A stretch of 64,000 nucleotides of DNA, taken from contig NZ_PENW01000034.1 in the NCBI RefSeq assembly GCF_003144405.1, forward strand, positions 124,001 to 188,000. Reading direction: 5' to 3'. The stretch is from Proteus cibi. GTDB taxonomy: Bacteria; Pseudomonadota; Gammaproteobacteria; Enterobacterales; Enterobacteriaceae. The translations under genes were made by a program, and so were the position numbers. Below the pieces are notes generated by a model, which was given only the letters and a program-made list of their open reading frames with translations, had not been told where the DNA came from and did no database searches. Position 1 is the stretch's first letter, and each line of letters starts with the position of its first letter. Of the stretch, positions 10,598 to 21,246 are shown one piece after another.

Positions 10598-11227
10598 TTA
10601 CTTCCGCTCCTGTGTCAAAGTAGATAAATCGTCAAGACTCGTAATAGGTTCCATCACTGAGTCTAAACGACGCGTTTTCATCTGCTCTTCAAGTTTGTCT
10701 TCTTCAACTAAATGCAATGCATCCGTTGGACATACGTTGACACAAGCAGGACCTTCATCAGAGAAAGCACATAAATCACATTTCACTGCGATTGCGCGGA
10801 TACCTACATTCCATGCAAGGAATGGATTGGTTGTTGGAAGGCTTGCTGGCACATCAGCCAACATTTCTTCAGGCACAAAGTGTTCAAAAACAGCCGGTAA
10901 GTTAACGGGTTTACTGCCTGATGGTGTAATTGCACCAAAAGGACAAACCAGACCACATAACTTGCAGCCAATACACAGGCTCTCATTAAGAAAGATCATA
11001 TTATCTTCATGAGTGATGGCATTAACTGGGCACACACGAGCACAAGGAGCATCCTCACAGTGCCGACAAAGCATCGGTGCTGTCTGATCCTCCACTTTTA
11101 CCACTGTAAGACGCGGATGCGCCTGTAACCCCACAGCTTGGTGAACTTCAGAACAAGCTGCCATACAGGTATTACACCCTATGCATCGTTGTGGCTCTGC
11201 AATTACAAAGCGATTCATTCGCCACAT
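10598..11227 (-). CDS. hyfA: Hydrogenase-4 electron-transfer subunit HyfA (4 x [4Fe-4S])
   Basis: First gene of the operon, 209 residues, a HycB/HyfA polyferredoxin that accepts electrons from formate dehydrogenase H. Four cysteine groups are visible: CIGCNTCMAAC, CRHCEDAPCARVCP, CIGCKLCGLVCP and CDLCAFSDEGPACVNVCP, enough for four [4Fe-4S] clusters. The start at 11227 (MWRMNRFVIAEP) has an alternative ATG three codons in, giving MNRFVIAEP as in E. coli proteins; a GGAGG-like sequence just upstream of 11227 fits either start. A sigma-54 promoter lies about 55 bases upstream. Confidence 0.93.
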   Translation of the reverse strand: MWRMNRFVIAEPQRCIGCNTCMAACSEVHQAVGLQAHPRLTVVKVEDQTAPMLCRHCEDAPCARVCPVNAITHEDNMIFLNESLCIGCKLCGLVCPFGAITPSGSKPVNLPAVFEHFVPEEMLADVPASLPTTNPFLAWNVGIRAIAVKCDLCAFSDEGPACVNVCPTDALHLVEEDKLEEQMKTRRLDSVMEPITSLDDLSTLTQERK

Positions 11228-11280
11228 CCTCCGAGAAAAACGTTTAACAGCATTACTGTCGTCAATTTTTCTTTAGATGA

Positions 11281-11296
11281 AGCATATTTCATGCCA
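11281..11296 (-). promoter_or_regulatory. Sigma-54 promoter of the hyf operon
   Basis: Read on the minus strand the sequence is TGGCATGAAATATGCT. It matches the sigma-54 consensus TGGCAC-N5-TTGCA, with invariant GG and GC separated by exactly 10 bases and two mismatches (T at the sixth base, A for the first T of the -12 element). It lies about 55 bases upstream of hyfA. Formate-hydrogenlyase operons are known to depend on sigma-54 with FhlA/HyfR, so the placement agrees with the operon's function. Confidence 0.8.
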
Positions 11297-11360
11297 AGAG
11301 AGGATTTAATTTATTTATGATAAAAATCATTAAGATAGAAATATAAGAAAGGACTAAGAA

Positions 11361-11427
11361 TGACGTATCGACAATAATGACGTTGACAGTAAGTGATGAG
11401 TTCTCAACACCCATTTCGTCGTCACTC
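11361..11427 (-). promoter_or_regulatory. Possible FhlA/HyfR upstream activator region
   Basis: About 65-145 bases upstream of the sigma-54 element there are repeated TGACG/TGACA words (11361, 11378, 11384) and a CATTTCGT word at 11412-11419. The last resembles one half of the palindromic FhlA site described for E. coli. Distance and position suit an enhancer-binding activator. The match is partial and the remainder of 11228-11538 shows no gene. Confidence 0.3.
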
Positions 11428-11538
11428 TAATGAGATGTCAAAAATGGTGGAACACAAAGAAAAAATAGCTGAATTATCTTTAGATAACTCAGCTAAGTTT
11501 AAACACGGAATATTAATATTTTCTTTTATAGCATAAAG

Positions 11539-12435
11539 TTAAGGCATTAACGGCGATACCAGCGGTGTTCTTTCATCATTAACCACTTTACCAAAACGCT
11601 CACTGCCCGCATTCCAATCGGTGATTGCTTGTTGAATTTCTTCTTTGCTACGCCCAATAAAATTCCACCACATCAAAATTTTTTCATTTAAAGGTTCACC
11701 ACCTAAGAAAAGAATTTGAGCATTATCACTTAGTTCTATCGTTAATGACTCAGCGTTTTGTATCCCAATATAAGCAAGTTCATTTGCGATAAAAGTCTCC
11801 CCTTTTATTGTCATTTCTCCCGTTAAGACAAAAAAACCATATTCATATTTAGGATTTAATGATAAAGGAATGCGAGTGGCATGTTTTGCCATAATATCCA
11901 TTCCAACCATGGGTAATAAACATAATACGGGAGAGTTGTGACTTTGATAATCACCGATTAGTAACGTGAAGTCAGCACCATCGGCTAGCCATTTAGGGAG
12001 ATCAGGATAGTGATCAAAGCGCGGTGGCATATTTCTTTTATCGTTTGGTAACACTATCCATAATTGAGCCAAATGGACTTCTTTTTTATCACCGTAAGTA
12101 TCTTCTGAATGGCTAATACCGTGACCAGCTGTCATTAAATTCACTTGTTGAGGTCGAATAACTTGCTGAAAACCTAGGCTATCACGATGTAAAATTTCCC
12201 CTTCTAACATCCAAGTAAAGGTTTGCAACCCAATATGAGGATGAGGCGAAATAGCTAATTTATCGACAGTGTCATTAAAAACGGTGGGGCCTAAATGGTC
12301 AAGAAAACACCAAGGTCCAATTAAGCGTTGTTTTTTATCAGGTAAAGCACGATAAGTTTCAATCCTGCCAACATCACGGGTTTTAGAGGTAATACGTAAT
12401 GGGGCATTTACTGTATCAGAGTGTTGATGTTCCAT
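11539..12435 (-). CDS. Pirin family protein
   Basis: A 298-residue bicupin of the pirin family. The four metal ligands are present in the N-terminal cupin: His65 and His67 in PHPHIG, and His109 and Glu111 in GHGISHSE. The C-terminal cupin (residues ~180-270) lacks a comparable set, as is usual. Some pirins are quercetin 2,3-dioxygenases and others are transcription cofactors; nothing here separates these. It is transcribed alone, with 300 bases to hyfA and 158 bases to the next gene. Confidence 0.88.
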   Translation of the reverse strand: MEHQHSDTVNAPLRITSKTRDVGRIETYRALPDKKQRLIGPWCFLDHLGPTVFNDTVDKLAISPHPHIGLQTFTWMLEGEILHRDSLGFQQVIRPQQVNLMTAGHGISHSEDTYGDKKEVHLAQLWIVLPNDKRNMPPRFDHYPDLPKWLADGADFTLLIGDYQSHNSPVLCLLPMVGMDIMAKHATRIPLSLNPKYEYGFFVLTGEMTIKGETFIANELAYIGIQNAESLTIELSDNAQILFLGGEPLNEKILMWWNFIGRSKEEIQQAITDWNAGSERFGKVVNDERTPLVSPLMP

Positions 12436-12593
12436 TGTTCACCTACTTTTAATTTAATTGTTAAGTCATAAAATGCTTTATTTATTATCTAGTATAGATA
12501 CTAAACCCTTATCTATTTAATAAGCAAAATATATCACTTAATAAAAAATAAGCCTGAAAATTCAGGCTCATAAAAGTAAACAATATGAATGAC

Positions 12594-13070
12594 TTAATTT
12601 TTATAAATTTTTTTCTCTATTTTTTTCATTGAATTTAAGCCAGATTGTAAGTTTTCCGGTGCTGCTTCTGAAAAACCTTCTGTAAAGGTCGCAGATAAAT
12701 AGGCATCAACCATCATTTGAGCTTTAAACGGTGTTATTAATAAACCACCCATAGCAAGAATATTACAATTATTTATAATTTTACAAAAACGAGCGCTGGT
12801 CACACTTTCACAAACACCACAATAAACATTTTTATGTTTATTCGCACTAATACTCACGCCCATTCCTGTACCACAGAAAACAAAGCCAATATATTCAGGA
12901 TGTTCAGAAATTATCGCTCCAACTTTATCACCGACATCACAATAGCCAATAGGAGCTGATTCTGTGAGATCTTTTATCGTGTAATGTTTTCCTGATAAAT
13001 AAGACTTAATCGTATTTTTTAATTCAAATCCAGAAGGATCAGCCCCCATAATAATCATTCTATTTTCCAT
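12594..13070 (-). CDS. RpiB/LacA/LacB family sugar-phosphate isomerase
   Basis: A 158-residue single-domain aldose-ketose isomerase of the RpiB family, which interconverts ribose-5-phosphate and ribulose-5-phosphate or related sugar phosphates. Family features are the N-terminal IIMGADPSGFELKN, and FCGTGMGVSISANK near residue 66, whose cysteine corresponds to the catalytic Cys of RpiB. It departs from standard RpiB in having ADPSG where GADHAG is usual, so the histidine there is missing and the true substrate may differ. No sugar operon adjoins it, and a palindrome about 95 bases upstream could be an operator. Confidence 0.75.
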   Translation of the reverse strand: MENRMIIMGADPSGFELKNTIKSYLSGKHYTIKDLTESAPIGYCDVGDKVGAIISEHPEYIGFVFCGTGMGVSISANKHKNVYCGVCESVTSARFCKIINNCNILAMGGLLITPFKAQMMVDAYLSATFTEGFSEAAPENLQSGLNSMKKIEKKIYKN

Positions 13071-13729
13071 ATAGTTTCCTTAATTAATTTAAGCACCACT
13101 GGTAAATATAAGTCATTGATAATATTTAAATTAAAAGAAAATCACAAAAAATATTATTTACACTTAACCTAAATAAAGTATAGGTTAAAATTCTATTCTC
13201 TGTATTTTAATATGGGAAATTTACAAAAAAGAAGAAATAAAGATATGGAAATGGAAATGTATTCTATAAATAAAATGATTAACTTAGAAAATAAGCTGAT
13301 TTTATTATGTCATAAATTGAAATGATAAAAAAACAAAAGAGATATATCAAAGTAAATGTCTATATTGAAAGGGTTTCCCTAGTATAACTAAAATATAAAA
13401 TAAAGATCAATAATATTACAGGATTAATGTTTTTATCTATACTCTTCAATATCTCTTAAAGGAAAGTCAAAATAACTTAAATAAATATTGCTGTGGATTA
13501 TCTTTACCAAAACAACCTACACGCTTATTCTAAGAAAATGGTTATTTTTTACCAATTCCAATATTGAATCTAACATTCTATTTTGGCATCAAAGATAATA
13601 AAGAGATAAATAAATTAGAAACAAAATAATAACACAAAAAATTAAATAATGCAGTAATACAAATCACTCAAATTTTCAGAAAGAAAATACCGCCTATTAA
13701 TCAATATTTATAAATTAAAATAAAAAAAT
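13071..13729. other. AT-rich intergenic region without recognisable gene
   Basis: About 660 bases of very AT-rich sequence between the isomerase and the efp terminator. No plausible coding region was seen on either strand. A perfect 8-base palindrome, TTAACCTA - 9 bases - TAGGTTAA, lies at 13164-13188 and may be an operator for the isomerase gene. In E. coli the entericidin genes lie near efp, but no entericidin-like small ORF was found here. Confidence 0.4.
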
Positions 13730-13757
13730 ACCGCAGATAGTTAACATTATCTGCGGT
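13717..13757 (-). terminator. Rho-independent terminator of efp
   Basis: Inverted repeat ACCGCAGATA / TATCTGCGGT (13730-13739 and 13748-13757). Read on the minus strand it is followed at once by a T-rich tract (13717-13729 complement). It lies about 50 bases after the efp stop. Confidence 0.9.
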
Positions 13758-13805
13758 AATTAATTATTGTACTTAACGTTACACTCAGTAAAATAATCTA
13801 TACGA

Positions 13806-14372
13806 TTATTTTACGCGCGATACGTATTCACCTGAACGAGTATCAACTTTGATAACTTCACCAATTTGTACAAACAGTGGTACTTTAACTACTGCGCCGG
13901 TGCTTAATGTTGCTGGTTTACCACCTGTACCTGCGGTATCACCTTTCAGGCCTGGATCAGTATCAACGATTTCTAATTCAACAAAGTTTGGTGGAATAAC
14001 AGCGATAGGACGATTATCCCACAGTGTTACGATACACTCAGCTTGGTCGATTAACCATTTAGCATTATCGCCAACCGCTTTTTCGTCTGCGGCTAATTGT
14101 TCGAAGGTTTCGTTGTTCATGAAATGCCAGAACTCACCGTCGTTGTACAGGTAAGTTAAGTTGATATCCATGACATCTGCACCTTCTGCAGAATCTGTAG
14201 ATTTAAATGTTTTTTCCAGTAATTTGTTAGAAATCAGTTTACGCAGACGCACACGAGCAAATGCCTGACCTTTACCTGGTTTAACAAATTCACATTCAGT
14301 AATGACGGCTGGCTCGCCATCTAACATGATTTTAAGACCTGAACGAAAATCGTTGGTATTATAAGAAGCCAT
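13806..14372 (-). CDS. efp: Translation elongation factor P
   Basis: EF-P, 188 residues, binds between the P and E sites of the ribosome and relieves stalling at polyproline stretches. The three beta-barrel domains align throughout. The modification site is Lys34 in KPGKGQAF, which is beta-lysylated by EpmA after EpmB makes (R)-beta-lysine. It is divergent from epmB with only 44 bases between the starts, so enzyme substrate and modifying enzyme share a control region. The C-terminal motif GEYVSRVK is typical of gammaproteobacterial EF-P. Confidence 0.98.
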   Translation of the reverse strand: MASYNTNDFRSGLKIMLDGEPAVITECEFVKPGKGQAFARVRLRKLISNKLLEKTFKSTDSAEGADVMDINLTYLYNDGEFWHFMNNETFEQLAADEKAVGDNAKWLIDQAECIVTLWDNRPIAVIPPNFVELEIVDTDPGLKGDTAGTGGKPATLSTGAVVKVPLFVQIGEVIKVDTRSGEYVSRVK

Positions 14373-14416
14373 GAATATCCTCTAACTTTTTTAATTTAAA
14401 ATGGCATAGCCAAAAA

Positions 14417-15445
14417 ATGGCACACATTGTAACTCATAATCACCCCACCAGAGAAGTCTGGTTAACACAACTCGCGCAGGCAATCAGTGATCCTGTTGAA
14501 TTACTCCAACTTTTAGCGTTGGAACATCACGCTGATCTCCAAAAAGGGGCTCAGGCGCGACGGCTTTTTCCGCTACGGGTTCCCCGTGAATTCGTTGCAC
14601 GCATGAAAAAAGGCGATCCTAACGATCCATTACTTTTACAAGTATTAACTGCAAATGCTGAATTTACCATAACACCGGGATTTTCTACGGACCCGTTAGA
14701 TGAGCAACAAAATGCGGTGCCAGGTTTATTACATAAATATCAGAATCGTGCATTGCTTCTGGTCAAAGGTGGTTGCGCTGTCAATTGTCGCTACTGTTTT
14801 CGTCGTCATTTTCCCTATGAAGATAACAAAGGAAACAAAGCGAATTGGCAAAAGGCAATAGAGTATATCAAAAATAACCCAAAACTCGATGAAATCATCT
14901 TCTCTGGAGGCGATCCTCTTATGGCGAAAGATGATGAGCTTGATTGGTTAATAACACAATTAGAAGCTATTCCGCATCTTAAGCGTTTACGTATTCACTC
15001 TCGCTTACCCGTGGTTATTCCTGCACGTATTACTGACACGCTATGCAAACGCCTGCAACAATCACGTTTACAAAATATCATGGTACTGCACACCAATCAC
15101 GCCAATGAGATTGATGATGCATTAAGAGAAGCCTGTTCAAAGCTCAAAAATGCCAATGTCACGTTATTGAATCAAGGTGTGTTATTACGAGGCGTTAATG
15201 ACAGTGCTGAAGTCCTTGCGGATTTAAGTCGCGCACTATTTGATGCTGGCGTTATGCCGTATTACTTACATGTTCTAGACAAAGTGCAAGGTGCGGCTCA
15301 CTTTATGGTGCCAGACAGTGAAGCAAGAGAAATTATGAAAGCATTAATGAGCTTAGTTTCAGGCTATATGGTTCCTAAACTCACGCGTGAAATTGGTGGT
15401 GAACCGAGTAAAACATTGTTAGATCTTGGGTTACGCCAACAATAA
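14417..15445 (+). CDS. epmB: EF-P lysine 2,3-aminomutase EpmB
   Basis: Radical SAM, PLP-dependent enzyme of 342 residues that converts (S)-alpha-lysine into (R)-beta-lysine for EF-P modification. The iron-sulfur/SAM motif is CAVNCRYC (Cys120, Cys124, Cys127), followed by FRRHFPY. A SGGDPLM motif lies near residue 164, and the C-terminal GGEPSK contains the lysine expected to bind PLP. It closely matches E. coli EpmB (YjeK), including length. The upstream sequence has only a weak ribosome-binding site. Confidence 0.97.
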   Translation: MAHIVTHNHPTREVWLTQLAQAISDPVELLQLLALEHHADLQKGAQARRLFPLRVPREFVARMKKGDPNDPLLLQVLTANAEFTITPGFSTDPLDEQQNAVPGLLHKYQNRALLLVKGGCAVNCRYCFRRHFPYEDNKGNKANWQKAIEYIKNNPKLDEIIFSGGDPLMAKDDELDWLITQLEAIPHLKRLRIHSRLPVVIPARITDTLCKRLQQSRLQNIMVLHTNHANEIDDALREACSKLKNANVTLLNQGVLLRGVNDSAEVLADLSRALFDAGVMPYYLHVLDKVQGAAHFMVPDSEAREIMKALMSLVSGYMVPKLTREIGGEPSKTLLDLGLRQQ

Positions 15446-15461
15446 TCAATATCACAAAAAC

Positions 15462-15510
15462 AAAAAAGCTGTAGCGCAATTCAAATAGATGAAGTGACTA
15501 CAGCTTTTTT
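15462..15510. terminator. Bidirectional terminator between epmB and yjeI
   Basis: Stem AAAAAAGCTGTAG / CTACAGCTTTTTT (15462-15474 and 15498-15510) around a 23-base loop. It carries an A-run on one side and a T-run on the other, so it can end both the plus-strand epmB transcript and the minus-strand yjeI transcript. Confidence 0.8.
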
Positions 15511-15552
15511 ATCTATTAGTAGACTAATAAATAGTGAATAAATTAAATGCCC

Positions 15553-15897
15553 TTATTGGCATTTATAAACTTGTCCACTCATTTTGCTATCTAATGGTGC
15601 AAAGCTATCAACAAAGCTACCTGCGCCAGTACCAACGTTAAAAATAACGTTACCACCCATTGCCGCTGCTTTATTACGTAAATCGTTAGCAGCACCTCGC
15701 AGTGATTGGCTTTCAGTACGGGAACCTGATAACCAGTTATTTTGAACACCTGTCACTGTTCCTAATAATTGGCATTCGCTGCCTGGTTGCGTATCAGTGA
15801 TTTGTACCTGTGAGCCCGCAGTGCTTAATGTGTTTGTTGCAGAACAGCCTGCTAATAACAACGCTGCAGCAGCTCCCAATAACAATTTAATTCGCAT
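15553..15897 (-). CDS. yjeI: DUF4156 family lipoprotein YjeI
   Basis: A 114-residue predicted lipoprotein. A short signal peptide ends in the lipobox LLAGC, giving Cys18 as the lipidated residue; there is no Asp at +2, so outer-membrane sorting is plausible. The rest (SECQLLGTVTG, RGAANDLRNKAAAMGGNVI) matches the DUF4156 family to which E. coli YjeI belongs. E. coli yjeI also lies between groEL and epmB, which supports orthology. Function unknown. The stretch 15898-16170 upstream holds its presumed promoter and no other gene. Confidence 0.85.
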   Translation of the reverse strand: MRIKLLLGAAAALLLAGCSATNTLSTAGSQVQITDTQPGSECQLLGTVTGVQNNWLSGSRTESQSLRGAANDLRNKAAAMGGNVIFNVGTGAGSFVDSFAPLDSKMSGQVYKCQ

Positions 15898-16170
15898 GAT
15901 CCCCTCATTTATTTGAGTGTCCGTTTAGTCACGACAACAATATACCTTGTCATCCCTATTATGCGCAAAAATAAATCATCATTGCTATCTCACATTAGCC
16001 AATAGCTTTAAGATATTATTTTCGCTTTAAACTTATTTTAACGTACAAATTCAGCTTTGAGATAGACAAAGCAATTGCCTCTATTCTACACCGCTTTCAG
16101 GCTTTTAAAACGGTCTAGCCTATTTTCAGCCTACACAGTGCGAGAATGAACACACAATTAGTGCATTTTT

Positions 16171-16207
16171 TAAAAAATCTTCAGACAGCAAACCGCTATC
16201 TGAAGAT
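16171..16207 (-). terminator. Terminator of the CPA1 antiporter gene
   Basis: Inverted repeat ATCTTCAGA / TCTGAAGAT (16177-16185 and 16199-16207). On the minus strand it is followed by TTTTTTA. It starts 14 bases after the antiporter stop codon. Confidence 0.85.
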
Positions 16208-16220
16208 AATATTGCCCCAA

Positions 16221-17861
16221 TTAACTTAAATGATGATTCAGTGCTTCCTCTTTTAAATCTAATTCATGTCGTAAACGATGATAAATATGCTCACTAATAT
16301 GACGAGATTTGCGCAGTTGTTGTAACGCATCTCGCTCAATTTTTAATGCACTACGAGATAATTTACGTTCCATACTAAACAAGCGTTTAAGATCAAGTGC
16401 ACCTTCCTGCACGCTGTCTTCACTATCAAGACGACGACTGTATATTTCTAATAAATGAGAGCCCGCTTCTATACGCAATGACATTTCATCGAGATCTTCA
16501 CAAGGCTGATTCATCAATTCATTAATATGTGCAATGGCTGCTTCGTTTAACGCTAAACGAGTACGAATTTCATCATCTTCATACGGTAAATCTTCTGACA
16601 ACCCTTTCGTTAAAATTGGTAATGCGATTGTGGCGATTAATAATGAACAGAGAATAACGCCCATGGCAATAAAAATGGCAAGATCACGTGTTGGGAAAGG
16701 CGAGCCATCAGTCATCAATAAAGGAAGTGTTAAGATACCAGCAAGAGTAATTGCACCTCTCACTCCAGCCGTTGCCATAATCGCCATTAAACGCAGGTCA
16801 TGACGAGATAAGCGTTTATTCGGTGAGCGAAAAACGGTGAGTGACATCGATACCCATACCCATGTAAAACGCAGTACGGCAAGCCCCACAGTGATCACAA
16901 TAATGTAACCTAAAACAGCCCAAGGATTAGTCGCCCCAGCTGATTGCGTCACTTCAGGTAAAATTTTCCACATTGCTGGAAGTTGTTCACCTAATAAAAT
17001 AAAAATCATGCCGTTAAGTGCAACTTGAACCGTATCCCAAACCGCTTTACTTTGCATACGGGTGGCGGCTTGCATACGACCAACAATTTTTTCGTAGTGC
17101 ATTGCAATACCAGCAACCACTGCCGCTAAGATCCCAGATACATGGAAATGCTCTGCCAATAGATAGGCAAAAAATGGCATTAATAAGCTAATCAAAATTT
17201 GGATTGCCGGATCTTCACCTGTGCGTCTTACCAAAAATTGATTAAATCGCCCAATAATACCCGCCACAATTAAACCAATTGCCGCCCCTCCTAAAGCCAC
17301 AACTAAAAACTGTCCTGTTGCGGAAGCAATAGAAAAAGATCCTGTTAATGCAGCTGCAACCGCAAAGCTAAAACAAACTAAACCTGTTGCATCATTCAGT
17401 AACGATTCCCCTTCTAAAATATGAGTCATACGCGAAGGAAGTGGTGAATTTACAGTCATTGCAGATACAGAAACAGGATCAGTCGGTGATAAAATTGCGG
17501 CTAATGCGAACGCAATCGCAAGCGAAATAGACGGAATAAGCCAATGAATAAAAAAGCCCATGCCAATGACAGTGACAACGACTAAACCAATCGCCAATGA
17601 CATAATTGGTTTAATCTCTTGAAATAGTGCCTCTTTGGGAATACGCCAACCATCTAAAAACAGCAATGGCGGAATAAAGAGAAATAAGAAAAGATGTGGA
17701 TCAAAAGTCACCTCAAAACCAAAAATCGATAAGCAAGCGCCTACAGCTATTTGGATCAATGGTAAAGGAACTTTTTCTGACAGTAATCGAGAGATAAATA
17801 CACTCACAATGACGGCAAAAAGAAAGATAAGCACGATGGCGACGACAGACATGGTGAACAC
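16221..17861 (-). CDS. CPA1 family Na+/H+ antiporter (YjcE-like)
   Basis: A 546-residue inner-membrane cation/proton antiporter with about 12 hydrophobic segments in the first ~420 residues and a charged, helical cytoplasmic tail of ~110 residues. CPA1 motifs are clear: LFIPPLLFLDGW near residue 60, ILSPTDPVSVSAM near residue 123, LLNDATGLVCF near residue 153 (ion-binding ND pair) and GVRGAITLAGILTLPL near residue 368. Length resembles E. coli YjcE. The transported ion cannot be told from sequence. It is monocistronic, convergent with nothing, and ends in its own terminator. Confidence 0.88.
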   Translation of the reverse strand: MFTMSVVAIVLIFLFAVIVSVFISRLLSEKVPLPLIQIAVGACLSIFGFEVTFDPHLFLFLFIPPLLFLDGWRIPKEALFQEIKPIMSLAIGLVVVTVIGMGFFIHWLIPSISLAIAFALAAILSPTDPVSVSAMTVNSPLPSRMTHILEGESLLNDATGLVCFSFAVAAALTGSFSIASATGQFLVVALGGAAIGLIVAGIIGRFNQFLVRRTGEDPAIQILISLLMPFFAYLLAEHFHVSGILAAVVAGIAMHYEKIVGRMQAATRMQSKAVWDTVQVALNGMIFILLGEQLPAMWKILPEVTQSAGATNPWAVLGYIIVITVGLAVLRFTWVWVSMSLTVFRSPNKRLSRHDLRLMAIMATAGVRGAITLAGILTLPLLMTDGSPFPTRDLAIFIAMGVILCSLLIATIALPILTKGLSEDLPYEDDEIRTRLALNEAAIAHINELMNQPCEDLDEMSLRIEAGSHLLEIYSRRLDSEDSVQEGALDLKRLFSMERKLSRSALKIERDALQQLRKSRHISEHIYHRLRHELDLKEEALNHHLS

Positions 17862-18152
17862 CCCAATTATTTAATTATTTTTAAGCGATGCAGTAAAAAC
17901 GATCTGTTGTCTAGTTGTAAAGAAATAAGTTGTTTCTAATTATATAAAAAATAAATTATTAGAAACTTCTGAAGTAAAAACGACATAAAAAGACTCTCGC
18001 CGACGAAATGACGTTAGTCATTAGCGTCACTTCATTGTCTGGGCTTAAATTGTTATCTACATTTCAAATTTTTTCTCTGATTTCGAATCTTTACTCCCAT
18101 AGATATCTGTTTGGATAGCAATCAACAATTCGTGAAGCGTTGTTAGACATAA

Positions 18153-18180
18153 AAAAACCCGAGCCTAAGCTCGGGTTTTT
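18153..18180 (-). terminator. Terminator of the groESL operon
   Basis: CCCGAGC / GCTCGGG (18158-18164 and 18169-18175) with a four-base loop, flanked by A-runs and T-runs so it can act in both directions. It lies 25 bases after the groEL stop. The rest of 17862-18204 holds the presumed antiporter promoter and no gene. Confidence 0.93.
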
Positions 18181-18204
18181 CGTGTAAAACAGTTAGCTGA
18201 TGAA

Positions 18205-19878
<1,674 letters not shown>

Positions 19879-19903
19879 TTAAGAAGATCTTAAAAGAGAA
19901 AAA

Positions 19904-20197
19904 TTATTCTTCTACAATTGCTAAAATGTCACTTTCAGACATGATAAGCACGTCTTCGTTATCAATTTTTTCTGTTTTAACGCCATAACCGTCGTTAAAA
20001 ATTACGATATCGCCAACTTTAACATCCAGCGGTTTAACGTCGCCGTTTTCCATAATACGGCCTTGACCTACGGCTAAAATTTCGCCACGAGTTGATTTAC
20101 CCGCCGCAGTGCCAGTCAGTACGATACCGCCTGCTGATTTAGCTTCGACTTCTTTACGTTTAACAATAACACGGTCATGTAATGGACGAATCTTCAT
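19904..20197 (-). CDS. groES: Co-chaperonin GroES
   Basis: The 10-kDa lid of the GroEL chamber, 97 residues, beginning [14 protein letters not shown]. The mobile loop [15 protein letters not shown] is present. The reading frame stays open upstream to 20305, but the ATG at 20197 is the start: it is preceded by AGGAGC at good spacing, matches all GroES proteins, and the upstream extension overlaps the heat-shock promoter. Operon with groEL. Confidence 0.98.
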   Translation of the reverse strand: MKIRPLHDRVIVKRKEVEAKSAGGIVLTGTAAGKSTRGEILAVGQGRIMENGDVKPLDVKVGDIVIFNDGYGVKTEKIDNEDVLIMSESDILAIVEE

Positions 20198-20278
20198 TAA
20201 TAGTGCTCCTATAAAAAAGTCCATATCAGGATTAAGGTTGATACCAGTGCCCAAGATGAACCAGTACCATGACGATAC

Positions 20279-20306
20279 AGGTGGGGGCATCCAGTAAAAC
20301 TTCAAG
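20279..20306 (-). promoter_or_regulatory. Sigma-32 heat-shock promoter of groESL
   Basis: On the minus strand, CTTGAA (20306-20301) is followed after 13 bases by CCCCCACCT (20287-20279). These match the -35 CTTGAA and -10 CCCCAT elements used by RpoH, at the expected spacing. The groES start is about 80 bases downstream. Confidence 0.85.
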
Positions 20307-20366
20307 GGGAGAAGTGTGATTTTTTTTCAAATTTTCCCCATTTCAGTTGATTATGCTTTCGGCTTA

Positions 20367-20873
20367 TTATTTTTTGTCAGAAAAATGGTCGTTATCCTGA
20401 TCTTCCGTCTTATTATTCAGTTGGTTACTCGGTGAATCCTCTTTACGCTGAAACTCGCCTTCGAATGTGGTGCCATTCTGATGAGAAGAGAATCCACTTT
20501 GACCATGACCTGCTGAATAAACTTGAATTCGAGAGATCAGTTTTGTCACTAATAGCGCTTGCAATGGTGGTAATAACAACAGCAAGCCCAAGAAATCCGT
20601 AAAAAAGCCTGGGATCAGCAGTAAAATACCTGCCAGTATTAACGAAACACTTTTCACCATTTCAGCTGCAGGTACTTCACCCACGGCTAGTTTTTGTTGC
20701 ATTGAAGCAATATTTTTTACGCCCTGATTTTTTACCAGTGAGACACCAACACAAGAAGTCAGCACCACAAGGAACAGTGTTGTAAGAACGCCAATAGAAG
20801 ATGCTACATTGACGAAAATAACGGCTTCTATATAGATAAGAAGGCAGATAATAATTAATGGGAGCCAACGCAC
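20367..20873 (-). CDS. fxsA: Membrane protein FxsA
   Basis: Inner-membrane protein of the FxsA family (suppressor of F-plasmid exclusion of phage T7 in E. coli), 168 residues. It has four hydrophobic segments in the first ~105 residues, the family motif LLIPGFFTDFLGLLLLLPP, and a polar C-terminal tail containing FEGEFQRK. The GTG at 20873 is chosen: AAAAGGAG lies about 7 bases upstream and the product then begins (M)RWLPL as in E. coli. An upstream ATG at 20903 would add ten residues. Confidence 0.85.
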   Translation of the reverse strand: MRWLPLIIICLLIYIEAVIFVNVASSIGVLTTLFLVVLTSCVGVSLVKNQGVKNIASMQQKLAVGEVPAAEMVKSVSLILAGILLLIPGFFTDFLGLLLLLPPLQALLVTKLISRIQVYSAGHGQSGFSSHQNGTTFEGEFQRKEDSPSNQLNNKTEDQDNDHFSDKK

Positions 20874-21043
20874 TTGGTTCTCCTTTTTATAAAAAAGATT
20901 CATATTATTAATAGAAAGGAGTGTGAACTACATCTAAGGTGATGGTTTACGAACTCGCTTTTTCTTAGTTTATCTACATAATAATGGGGAGCCTAATACT
21001 CCTTTTCAAGGGGCATTAAAAAGAGAAGTAGAACTGTAAAATC

Positions 21044-21059
21044 CATGAGATAGATCACA
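21044..21059 (+). promoter_or_regulatory. Candidate CRP site upstream of aspA
   Basis: CATGAGATAGATCACA keeps the TGA...TCACA core of the CRP consensus TGTGA-N6-TCACA (8 of 10 conserved positions). It lies about 190 bases before aspA. aspA of E. coli is known to be CRP-dependent. The rest of 20904-21246 carries no gene. Confidence 0.5.
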
Positions 21060-21246
21060 AAAAGAAAATATTTAGACGTTATTTACTTATAAAGTGATCC
21101 AGCTTAAAGGTATTTGTTCACAACCCGAATATGATCATGTCAGTACCAAGCAAAACGGTAAGTTATATTACATTATTAACCGTTAACGATATATTTTATT
21201 AACAAGCGCATAACTAGACAGTTAAAATTTTAATAAGAAGGTTCTC

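Noticed and set aside
13071-13729. Possible entericidin or small-protein gene in the efp-isomerase gap
   Set aside because: No frame with a lipoprotein signal or supported start was found; the stretch is simply very AT-rich.
20198-20305. N-terminal extension of GroES by 36 residues
   Set aside because: It overlaps the sigma-32 promoter and leader, and the ATG at 20197 has a good ribosome-binding site and matches all GroES proteins.
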